Source of the DNA: Paenisporosarcina sp. TG20
GTDB lineage: Bacteria > Bacillota > Bacilli > Bacillales_A > Planococcaceae
Assembly (NCBI RefSeq): GCF_000286315.1
Contig: NZ_ALJG01000361.1
Span: forward strand, 1-51,371
Length of the DNA: 51,371 bases
Direction: 5' to 3'
Below are positions 31,945 through 40,639 of this stretch, piece by piece (the first letter of the stretch is position 1; the number at the start of each line of letters is the position of its first letter). The notes under the pieces are model-generated. The model searched no databases, was not told the origin of the DNA, and worked only from the letters and a program-made list of their open reading frames with translations. The translations under genes and the position numbers were made by a program.

Positions 31945-34683
31945 ATGACAAGCAACTCAGAACAGCTCTCATTATTAAATTCACAGACTGAATCAGACAA
32001 TACATCAGTTATATGCTTAGGCATGACTTTTGAAAATGAAGAAGTAAGAAGAGAATACTTTCGTGATGAATTACGAAAGAAACTTCCAGAATTAAAGAAA
32101 ATCGAAGGCTTCCCTATAGGTGAAGACGAAGATATTATAGCTCTATCTGATCCACCATATTTCACTGCTTGTCCGAATCCTTGGTTTGCAGAAATTGTTA
32201 ATTTAGAAATTGATAGTTATAAAAGAGAGCCCTTTGTATTAGATGTAAGTGAATCTAAAAGTGATGCGATATATAATGCTCATACCTATCATACTAAAGT
32301 TCCTTATAAAGCAATTATGCATTATATTATGCATTATACTAGTCCGGGGGATGTTATATTAGATGGTTTTTCAGGTACAGGTATGACTGGAGTCGCTGCA
32401 AATTTTTGTGGTGATAAAAATAAAATAAAAGAAATAGGTTATACAATTGAAGATAATAATGTAATTGATGAAAACGGCAATGCTGTAACAACTGTTGGAA
32501 AAAGGCAAGCTATATTGAGTGATCTCTCTCCTATTGCTTCGTTCATCGCATCAAATTATAATTCTGATAGATTTAAGAACGGTTTCCTAGAGCAAGGTCT
32601 ATCAATTTTAAAACAAGTTGAAGCTGAATATGGCTGGATGTATGAAACCCTTCATTATGATCAAAAAGCAAGGATTAATTATGTTGTCTGGAGTGATGTT
32701 CATACATGTCCATCCTGTGGAGAAGAAATAGTATTTGGGAAAGAGTTTGAAGAGAAAAGTAATAATATTCGTGGTGAGTTTAATTGCTATCACTGTGATG
32801 CATCGGTATCAAAACGCAAACTTGTAAAAGTTTGGAAAACTATATTTGATCTCAAATTAAACGATACTATTGAAACTGTCAAGCAAATACCAGTTAAAAT
32901 AAACTATACATTTGAAAAAAAGCGTTATGATAAAGAACCAGACTCATTTGATTTAGATTTACTTAAGAAAATTGAAGATTTAACAATTAACTCATGGAGT
33001 CCTTTAGAAGAACTTCCTGAAGGTTTCAATACGAACCAACCTAAAAACAGTCATGGATTTAAGTATGTGCACTTGTTTTACACAAAGAGGAATTTGTTAA
33101 TAGTATCAAGACTTAGAGAGCTAGTGGAGAAATTTGATATCCCTAAATTATTATTTTGGTTGAACTCTATAGACCACGGAATTAGTAAGCGCGTTAAACA
33201 CGGGGATTGGTCATTCCCCATGAGCACCTTGTCGGGAACTTTATACATTCCATCAAATTCACGAGAAAATAATCCGTTTTACTTTTATCAAACAAAATTA
33301 GAAAAACAAAGTAAAGTTTTTGAAGATTTATCGGGCATTAAAAACTATGTAGGAACTCAGTCTGCTGGATCATTCGAATTACCAGATAATTCAATTGACT
33401 ATATTTTTATTGATCCCCCATTTGGTTCAAACTTAATGTATTCAGAATTAAATTTTTTATTAGAATCATGGGTAAAAGTAAAAACCAATAATAAATCTGA
33501 AGCGATAGTGAATAGTGTTTTAAAGAAAACGTTGAATTTTTATAAAAACTCTTTATTAGGATGTTTTAAAGAATATTACAGAGTTTTAAAACCTAATAGA
33601 TGGATTACTATAGAATTCAGTAACTCTCAGGCATCAATTTGGAATTCAATTCAAGAATCTATACAGAAAGCAGGATTTATAATCGCAAATGTTTCTGCAT
33701 TGGATAAACAAATTGGTAGTCATAAAGCCGTTACATCAACAACAGCCGTTAAGCAAGATTTAGTAATTTCCGCTTATAAACCCTCTTCAGAAAATATAAA
33801 CAAAATGCTTGAGCAAACAAATACTCCTGAGTCAGCTTGGACATTTGTAAATCAGCATCTTGAAAAATTACCAGTATTCCTAGGTTCAAAAGGGGAAGCA
33901 TCTGTTGTTGCAGAACGTACACCACGTATTTTGTTTGACCGTATGGTTGCTTTTCATGTACAAAATGGTTTACCAGTACCGATTTCATCCGCAGAATTCC
34001 AAGAAGGTGTCGTACAGCGTTTCCCTATGCGTGATGGTATGGCGTTCTTAGAGTCTCAAGTGGCTGAGTATGATAAAAAACGTACTCTTGTAAAAGAGTT
34101 TTCTCAAATGAGTTTATTCGTTTCAGATGAAAATAGTGCAATTGAGTGGATTCGTCAGCAACTAATGAGAAAGCCACAAACACGTCAAGATTTGCATCCG
34201 CAATTTATGAAAGAAATCCTGCATATTGCGAAGCACGAACAATTACCTGAATTAGATGATTTACTGGCACAAAACTTCTTGCGTTTTGAAGGCGATGAGG
34301 ATGCGCCAAATCAAATTGTAAGTTATTTACATCGTAACTATAAAGACATGCGTGGATTAACGAATGTCAGTGATAAATTAATAGGAAAAGCAATGAATCG
34401 TTGGTATGTTCCAAATCCTAATAAACAAGCTGACTTAGAGAAGTTACGTGAAAAATCACTTTTACGTGAATTTGAAAATTACGTAGCTGAGCTTGGTTCA
34501 CATAAAAAGAAATTGCGATTGTTTCGAACAGAAGCTATTCGTGCTGGATTCAAAAAAGCATGGAGCGAGAAAAATTATGGAAAAATTGTCACAGTGGGTG
34601 ATCGTTTACCAGAAACAGTTATTCTAGTAGACGACAAATTGCTAATGTACTATGATAATGCACAAGTGCGATTAGATATGTAG
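31945..34683 (+). CDS. pglX: BREX-3 adenine-specific DNA methyltransferase PglX (PglXI)
   Basis: A 912-aa methyltransferase. The SAM-binding motif I is DGFSGTGMTGVAANF (about 138-152), the catalytic motif IV IDYIFIDPPFGSNLMYSEL (about 483-501). A zinc ribbon is inserted: CPSCGEE (about 254) with CYHCDA (about 281). The last ~280 residues form an additional BREX-specific region. In type 3 BREX this enzyme marks host DNA at a non-palindromic site and is needed for both modification and exclusion. Recognition sequence cannot be read off. AAAGGAGTGA precedes the ATG. Confidence 0.9.
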   Translation: MTSNSEQLSLLNSQTESDNTSVICLGMTFENEEVRREYFRDELRKKLPELKKIEGFPIGEDEDIIALSDPPYFTACPNPWFAEIVNLEIDSYKREPFVLDVSESKSDAIYNAHTYHTKVPYKAIMHYIMHYTSPGDVILDGFSGTGMTGVAANFCGDKNKIKEIGYTIEDNNVIDENGNAVTTVGKRQAILSDLSPIASFIASNYNSDRFKNGFLEQGLSILKQVEAEYGWMYETLHYDQKARINYVVWSDVHTCPSCGEEIVFGKEFEEKSNNIRGEFNCYHCDASVSKRKLVKVWKTIFDLKLNDTIETVKQIPVKINYTFEKKRYDKEPDSFDLDLLKKIEDLTINSWSPLEELPEGFNTNQPKNSHGFKYVHLFYTKRNLLIVSRLRELVEKFDIPKLLFWLNSIDHGISKRVKHGDWSFPMSTLSGTLYIPSNSRENNPFYFYQTKLEKQSKVFEDLSGIKNYVGTQSAGSFELPDNSIDYIFIDPPFGSNLMYSELNFLLESWVKVKTNNKSEAIVNSVLKKTLNFYKNSLLGCFKEYYRVLKPNRWITIEFSNSQASIWNSIQESIQKAGFIIANVSALDKQIGSHKAVTSTTAVKQDLVISAYKPSSENINKMLEQTNTPESAWTFVNQHLEKLPVFLGSKGEASVVAERTPRILFDRMVAFHVQNGLPVPISSAEFQEGVVQRFPMRDGMAFLESQVAEYDKKRTLVKEFSQMSLFVSDENSAIEWIRQQLMRKPQTRQDLHPQFMKEILHIAKHEQLPELDDLLAQNFLRFEGDEDAPNQIVSYLHRNYKDMRGLTNVSDKLIGKAMNRWYVPNPNKQADLEKLREKSLLREFENYVAELGSHKKKLRLFRTEAIRAGFKKAWSEKNYGKIVTVGDRLPETVILVDDKLLMYYDNAQVRLDM

Positions 34684-34702
34684 AAGAAAGAAGGAGATTT
34701 GG

Positions 34703-36610
34703 TTGAATTGGCAGGAGAGAATCACAAAGTATTTTACAAGTAAAGGCTCGCTTTATATCGTATCGGATGAACATGAATTATTAAGAGAAAAACCCGTTCA
34801 AGAAATGCTACAAGTACAAAATAGTACTGTGCATTTTTATGATGATCCAGTTGTATTTCGATATGTATATGAAACAACTTTCCGGCACATTGAAAAAGAG
34901 CAACGCCCTACTTTACTAATTGTGATTAAAGACCACCAGTTCAATCATATTCCTTATGATGTATATATAAATGCAAATCGCTTAACCTTATCGTTTGAAA
35001 CGCTCTTTCCAAATTTTGATCGTTCAATTGTTGCACAATGTCCTATTGAAATGTTTCAAGCTTTATTCGAAGCACATACTCATTGTTTAACACATCTTTC
35101 TATAAATGATACGGCAGACTTCATTTTACGTGAGGTATGTATACTGAACCCTGCCCTACTTTTAGATAATGTTAGTGTAGTAAAAGCTGCTTTACATTAT
35201 TTTAAACGTTTTAAAATAGCATTGCCCAATGTTCTTATCGAGCGTTTAAAGCAAAATATGATAAAAAAACGTGTTCTCTTCTCTACATATGTTTTTGAAT
35301 GTTTCGCATCTGAAGAGGAGTTATATAGCTATTTAAATAAACAATGGAAAAACTATTTAGAAGGTTATTTAATCTATTCAAATGAGCAAGTGGCTGAGAA
35401 GAAGGACTATTATGGAAATATTTACTTTGAGGATCCGTTTATTCGCAGATATATGAGGGATTTTATTCTAGCAATTGAAGTTCCATCAACAGTAGATTAT
35501 GAAAAATGGATGCAACCAGGGATTGTTGTGAAAGAAGTGAAAAATGAGCATTTCGATGTAAATAAAAATGACTTATTTCAGCAAGATTACTCTTCTTGTG
35601 GCAGAACTGACTGGGTAAAGTTTGCGAGTGAACTAGGGTTTATTCAAAGTGAATTACTGAAAAAAGGTTTATTAGACAATGACTTTAAATCACAAATTTC
35701 TATAGCTAATGAAGCATTCGAACAGTGGATGCTTTCAAAATATCAACAATTGCGGACGTTACCAGTTGTACCTAAGCCAAAGATGGTCCATCAAATTCCA
35801 CATTATTTATCTAAAAAAACGGATAAGAAACTAGCACTAATTGTACTAGATGGTATGAGTTTTACACAGTGGAATATTATTAAAGAAACACTTTTAAAAC
35901 AGTCATGGTCATTTGAAGAGGACGCAGTTTTTACTTGGGTGCCTAGTTTAACATCGGTTTCTCGCCAGGCTATCTTTTCAGGTTTAGAACCACGTGACTT
36001 TGCAGATACCATTGGTACAACCCGAAAAGAAAAAACATTATGGTCATCGTTTTGGAAGAACGAAGGATTATCTGAACGAAATGTGGCTTATGAAAAATCA
36101 TTAGGGTTAAAAACCTATAACAAAGAAACACTTGCTTATCGACACTCCCCTTCAATTCGTGTTTATGGAGCTGTAATAGATGTAATTGATCAGTTTATGC
36201 ACGGTGCCGTACAAGGTAGCCAAACTGTGTTTTCAGAGCTTACTACATGGCTTAATTCGAATTACTTACACAAAATGCTAACTGATTTAGTAGAAGAAGA
36301 CTTTGAAGTGTATTTAACTTCAGATCATGGCAATGTAGAATGCTACGGGATGGGAAGACTTCAAGAAGGTGTGACAGTTGAGTCTAAAGGCGAACGTGTA
36401 AGGATTTACAGTTCATTGAATATTCGAAACCAAACTGCAAGTGAAAACAAAGAAACGATTCCATGGGAAGATATTAGTCTGCCTAGTAATTATCATGTAC
36501 TATTAGCAAAAAATAATAGAGCATTTGTGCCGAAAAATGATAAAATTGTATCTCATGGTGGCGTTCATATAGAAGAAATAATTGTCCCATTTGTAAAAAT
36601 TAATCGTTAG
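34703..36610 (+). CDS. pglZ: BREX alkaline-phosphatase-fold protein PglZ
   Basis: A 635-aa protein starting at TTG 34703 behind AAGGAG (34691-34696). The alkaline phosphatase superfamily core begins with LALIVLDGMSFTQWNI (about residue 376; Asp and Ser metal/nucleophile region), continues with WVPSLTSVSRQAIFSGLEP and ends with VYLTSDHGNVECYG (about 540, metal ligands) and IVSHGGVHIEE. The N-terminal 350 residues are the helical PglZ-specific part. PglZ is the signature BREX protein together with BrxC. Confidence 0.92.
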   Translation: MNWQERITKYFTSKGSLYIVSDEHELLREKPVQEMLQVQNSTVHFYDDPVVFRYVYETTFRHIEKEQRPTLLIVIKDHQFNHIPYDVYINANRLTLSFETLFPNFDRSIVAQCPIEMFQALFEAHTHCLTHLSINDTADFILREVCILNPALLLDNVSVVKAALHYFKRFKIALPNVLIERLKQNMIKKRVLFSTYVFECFASEEELYSYLNKQWKNYLEGYLIYSNEQVAEKKDYYGNIYFEDPFIRRYMRDFILAIEVPSTVDYEKWMQPGIVVKEVKNEHFDVNKNDLFQQDYSSCGRTDWVKFASELGFIQSELLKKGLLDNDFKSQISIANEAFEQWMLSKYQQLRTLPVVPKPKMVHQIPHYLSKKTDKKLALIVLDGMSFTQWNIIKETLLKQSWSFEEDAVFTWVPSLTSVSRQAIFSGLEPRDFADTIGTTRKEKTLWSSFWKNEGLSERNVAYEKSLGLKTYNKETLAYRHSPSIRVYGAVIDVIDQFMHGAVQGSQTVFSELTTWLNSNYLHKMLTDLVEEDFEVYLTSDHGNVECYGMGRLQEGVTVESKGERVRIYSSLNIRNQTASENKETIPWEDISLPSNYHVLLAKNNRAFVPKNDKIVSHGGVHIEEIIVPFVKINR

Positions 36611-36627
36611 AAAGCAGGTAAATAATT

Positions 36628-37356
36628 ATGAAGGTAGTAGGTTTCGATCAAAAAATTCTGCTACATCACCTAGATTTTGCAACACAGAAATTAAATGAAA
36701 TTCCTATAAAAAATATGCATAGCTTACTTGATGAATATTTAATGAGTGATATTAAAGGCACCGGGACGAGACGCTGCGCACATGCAATTATTATGAAAAT
36801 ATGGTGGTCTGTCGAAGGAAATCATCGATTTATACGTGACCATGCACATCATATATATCCAATATTGACGAAAACTGAAAATCAATTATTACATTGGTGC
36901 ATGACTTGCTTAGCTTATCCATTTTTTAAAGAGCAAGTTAATTATTTAGGAAAGCATTTACGTATGGCCGATGAGGTTCGTAGTCGTGTTGTGCTAGCAG
37001 AGATGAAAAATTTATACGGAGATCGTCGACGCGTGGAAGTAGCAACAAGTGCTGTGTTTTCTACAATTAAAAACTGGAACATAGTTAAAATGACTTCTCC
37101 AGGTGTTTATCAAATGCCGGAAAAACGTATAGAAATTAATTCATCAGAACTGAAAAACCTGATGGTTGAAGTTTTAATGGACCATTTAGATACAAATAGT
37201 GTCATACTTGAGATGGTAAATAATAGTGCAATATTTTTCCCATTCGATTACCATATAAGTACAGGGGATTTAAATGAAAAGCGCTTTACTATTATTAAAA
37301 ATATACGAGATACAATCATTGAAAGAAACCCTAAAATCCCTTATTCATTTGAGTAA
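36628..37356 (+). CDS. brxA: BREX protein BrxA (DUF1819-like)
   Basis: A 242-aa helical protein of the BrxA/DUF1819 type, related to NusB-like RNA-binding folds. Characteristic are SDIKGTGTRRCAHAIIMKIW near the N-terminus, WCMTCLAYPFFKEQVNYLGK in the middle and YGDRRRVEVATSAVFSTIKN. BrxA binds DNA in the characterised type 1 system. The gene lies 17 nt after pglZ, and its stop codon is inside a terminator-like hairpin. Confidence 0.85.
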   Translation: MKVVGFDQKILLHHLDFATQKLNEIPIKNMHSLLDEYLMSDIKGTGTRRCAHAIIMKIWWSVEGNHRFIRDHAHHIYPILTKTENQLLHWCMTCLAYPFFKEQVNYLGKHLRMADEVRSRVVLAEMKNLYGDRRRVEVATSAVFSTIKNWNIVKMTSPGVYQMPEKRIEINSSELKNLMVEVLMDHLDTNSVILEMVNNSAIFFPFDYHISTGDLNEKRFTIIKNIRDTIIERNPKIPYSFE

Positions 37357-37368
37357 GGGATTTTATTA
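37333..37368 (+). terminator. Intra-operon terminator-like hairpin between brxA and brxHII
   Basis: AAAATCCCTTA (37333-37343) pairs perfectly with TAAGGGATTTT (37354-37364), followed by ATT. The brxA stop TAA is the first codon of the right arm, and the helicase ribosome binding site starts 5 nt later. It could attenuate transcription into the last genes or be opened by ribosomes finishing brxA. Confidence 0.6.
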
Positions 37369-37381
37369 TGGAGGTAACTAT

Positions 37382-40300
37382 ATGAATATTGGAGATATTA
37401 TAAGTGGTCCATTTTTTCCGGAAGTCATTGAAATAAAACGAATAGAAGCATTTGGGGAAGAGTATTATTTACTCGAAGGAATTGGACGCCAAACAAATCA
37501 GTACCACGAACTATTATTAGCAAAAAATGATTTAGATCAAATTACGATTCTAAGTACATCTACTGAAACTAAAATGGCATTCACTGGGCAAGATATTCAG
37601 CAAAGGCTATTCCATTTAACGTTAGAAATCGAGGACAAGTATTCTAAAACACGCGCATTAGGAAACCAACAAGTCATTCCAATGCCACATCAAATAGAAG
37701 CTGTTTATAGTCGAATGCTCCAATCGTCAAATGTGCGATTTTTACTAGCTGATGATCCAGGTGCGGGTAAAACAATTATGGCAGGCATGCTTATTAAAGA
37801 GCTGAAAGCACGTGAAAGTATTGAACGAATTTTAGTGTTGGTGCCTCCATTAGTATTACGCCAATGGCAAGAAGAAATGGATCAAAAGTTTCAAGAGTCT
37901 TTTAAAATCATTAATCGGTCTGTGTTAAATGAGTATGGTAGTAAAAATCCATTCATTGAAAATGATTGTTGTATAGCATCAATTTATTGGTCTACACGTG
38001 ATGAAATCAAAGAGTTAATTTTAGAGGCACAGTTTGACTTAGTCATTGTCGATGAGGCACATAAAATGGCTGCTTATTCTTACGGGAAAATTAAAAAGAC
38101 GACGACTAAAACCAGGCTATATCGTTTAGGAGAAAAATTATTAGCAAAGACAGAGCATTGCTTACTATTAACAGCAACACCACATAAAGGTGACGCTGAA
38201 AACTACCGTTTGTTAATGAAACTTATTGAACCGGATTTATTTAATCATGTATCTGCGAGTGAAAGTTTGCGTGAAAAAAGTAATCCTTTCGTTATCCGTC
38301 GACTAAAAGAATCTATGGTAAATTTCGACAGTACACCGATTTTCCCGAAACGAACAACAAAAACGATTCTATATGAGCTTACTGAACCAGAACTAGAATT
38401 ATATGATGCCGTAACAGAGTACGTAAAAACACATTTTAATCGCGCAATGAATACCGGTAATAATAGTACAGCATTTGCGATGATGCTTTTGCAGCGCCGT
38501 CTGAGCTCGTCTATTGAAGCAATCCATCGTTCACTTTTACGTCGTTATAAAAAAATGTCAGCTTTATTGGATAAGACAGATGCTGAGCGAAAGAAGTTTT
38601 CGCAACAGTTAGAAAAATTATATAATAATGATCTGGAAGAAGAAGTTACAGATACACAAGATGTTCTAGAGAAAAAGTTAGAGCTGGCAGTGGATAACAT
38701 CGACATAAATGCACTTCGAGAAGAAATTGCAGAATTAAAGAAGTTGCTCATTAAAACAACTTCTCTAAGAAAGTATGGTTCAGAGAGAAAGTATCTAGAG
38801 CTCGAAGAAATGCTATTCGGTGTCGATGGTCTAATTTATACAGGTGAGAAAGTTTTAATTTTCACTGAGTCAGTAGATACACTTAAATACTTAGCAGAAC
38901 GGCTGTCAGATCGAGTCACTCAAATAGCAAAAATTATGGGTAGCTTTTCAATGGATGAACGTAGAAAACAAGTTGAGTTATTCCGAGAAACTGCTCAAGT
39001 CATGCTGGCAACAGATGCAGGTGGGGAATCGATTAACTTGCAATTCTGTAATCAAATGATTAACTATGATATTCCATGGAACCCAAATAAATTGGAGCAA
39101 AGAATGGGGCGAATCCATCGAATCGGACAAAAAAATGAAGTGTTTATTTTTAATCTTGTTGCTCAAAATACGCGTGAAGGTTATGTTATGGCAAGATTAT
39201 TCGCTAAGCTGGAAATAATGAAAGATGATTTAGGAAATGACCTAGTATACAACTTCATGGGGGAATTGCTAGAAGATGATATTAATTTAGCCGATTTAAT
39301 GAAAGAAGCCATTTTATCACGCGAAAACTTAGATGATGTGGTTGCTCAAATGGATAAGATCTTAAGTGAAGAACACAAATTGCTATTGCAAACAATGGAG
39401 AAAATGCAATTTGATACAGAAGCACTTGATATACAAGCGATGAAAAAATCACAATATGATGTAGAAATTAATAAAACCCCAAATCGCGTGTACGTAGAGC
39501 TAATTGATTATGCATTAAAAGAATCTAAAGTCAAAGTGATTGATAGTCAAGAAGGGAAAGTGAAACGAATTGAGCGCTTCCCTAAACTCATTCGTGATCA
39601 ATTTTCGAAAATGACAAAGCTCGATGATTCCTATCGCTTTACTGGATTTATCGAACATAGTAATTCAGACGTCCAATACGTTACAAAAACACACCCTATC
39701 TATCAGTTGTCGAAAACACTTTTGGCAAGAACAAGTGACCAAGTTGCATTTAAGCGCTATTTATTCACTTACGATGTACCAGAACATTTGGAAGTTGATA
39801 TGTACCGTATTGTATTAAAAGATGGTATCGGCAAAGAACTTAAAAACAAACTGATTTTTATAGCGAAACGTGCAGACCAATCACTAATTGAATTGAATCC
39901 ATATTGGCTTTCTATTGGGCACTTTTCAGAGGCAATATCAGAACTTCTATTAGTAGAACAGCCTACATTACAAAAACATATTTTAAAACTAGCCATTACT
40001 GAAAAGAGTCATATTGAACAAAAACGTACTAGCCATTTAAATCGGATGCATGATTATTTAATTGATACATTCAGTATGCAATACAACGAAGTATATGAAA
40101 GATTAATACAGTATCAAACTGAAAATGAGGACAACAAAAACTCAGCTTTGATTAACCTAATGAACGCGCAACTAATCGATATCGAAGAACAAAAGAAAAA
40201 ACGTCTTGATACAATCAACAAACAGCGTACGATCACACTACAACCACCAAAAAAAATTGCGCAATTTGAACTCATCCCAAACGGTAGCTCATATCGCATG

Positions 40301-40573
40301 ATTGCATCAGATTACTATGAGATGGTTGCAGCCTATGAAAAAGTAAACGGGCGAAAACTTGTAAACATGTATGACAATCTTGGATTAGTCGATTTTTATA
40401 GCGAACGATTTAATGGAGAAGAACGATTTATTATTCTTACAAATAAACCCGATTTCATGTTGAGTGAAGCGCATATCGAGGATTTGAATAAAATTTCAGA
40501 TAAGGTATATATTTATATAATAAAAGATAAAGAAGTAACAGAAATAAGATTGAAATCTAGCATTAAATTTTAA
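37382..40573 (+). CDS. brxHII: BREX-3 SNF2-type helicase BrxHII
   Basis: A 1063-aa SF2/SNF2 helicase. ATG 37382 follows GGAGGT (37370-37375); an open in-frame extension to 37274 overlaps brxA and lacks a site. Motifs: LLADDPGAGKTIMAG (Walker A, about 120-134), LVIVDEAHKMAAYSYG (DEAH, about 220), LLLTATPHKGDAENY (about 260), and LEQRMGRIHRIGQKNEV (motif VI, about 570-586). A coiled coil lies around residues 390-470. In the type 3 order I recall the helicase sits between pglX and pglZ; here it is after brxA. Confidence 0.9.
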   Translation: MNIGDIISGPFFPEVIEIKRIEAFGEEYYLLEGIGRQTNQYHELLLAKNDLDQITILSTSTETKMAFTGQDIQQRLFHLTLEIEDKYSKTRALGNQQVIPMPHQIEAVYSRMLQSSNVRFLLADDPGAGKTIMAGMLIKELKARESIERILVLVPPLVLRQWQEEMDQKFQESFKIINRSVLNEYGSKNPFIENDCCIASIYWSTRDEIKELILEAQFDLVIVDEAHKMAAYSYGKIKKTTTKTRLYRLGEKLLAKTEHCLLLTATPHKGDAENYRLLMKLIEPDLFNHVSASESLREKSNPFVIRRLKESMVNFDSTPIFPKRTTKTILYELTEPELELYDAVTEYVKTHFNRAMNTGNNSTAFAMMLLQRRLSSSIEAIHRSLLRRYKKMSALLDKTDAERKKFSQQLEKLYNNDLEEEVTDTQDVLEKKLELAVDNIDINALREEIAELKKLLIKTTSLRKYGSERKYLELEEMLFGVDGLIYTGEKVLIFTESVDTLKYLAERLSDRVTQIAKIMGSFSMDERRKQVELFRETAQVMLATDAGGESINLQFCNQMINYDIPWNPNKLEQRMGRIHRIGQKNEVFIFNLVAQNTREGYVMARLFAKLEIMKDDLGNDLVYNFMGELLEDDINLADLMKEAILSRENLDDVVAQMDKILSEEHKLLLQTMEKMQFDTEALDIQAMKKSQYDVEINKTPNRVYVELIDYALKESKVKVIDSQEGKVKRIERFPKLIRDQFSKMTKLDDSYRFTGFIEHSNSDVQYVTKTHPIYQLSKTLLARTSDQVAFKRYLFTYDVPEHLEVDMYRIVLKDGIGKELKNKLIFIAKRADQSLIELNPYWLSIGHFSEAISELLLVEQPTLQKHILKLAITEKSHIEQKRTSHLNRMHDYLIDTFSMQYNEVYERLIQYQTENEDNKNSALINLMNAQLIDIEEQKKKRLDTINKQRTITLQPPKKIAQFELIPNGSSYRMIASDYYEMVAAYEKVNGRKLVNMYDNLGLVDFYSERFNGEERFIILTNKPDFMLSEAHIEDLNKISDKVYIYIIKDKEVTEIRLKSSIKF

Positions 40574-40639
40574 ACATGGCTAATTTCTATGCGCATAGCT
40601 AGAAGTAAAGGGTGTAATAAAAATAAATCTTATAGAGGA

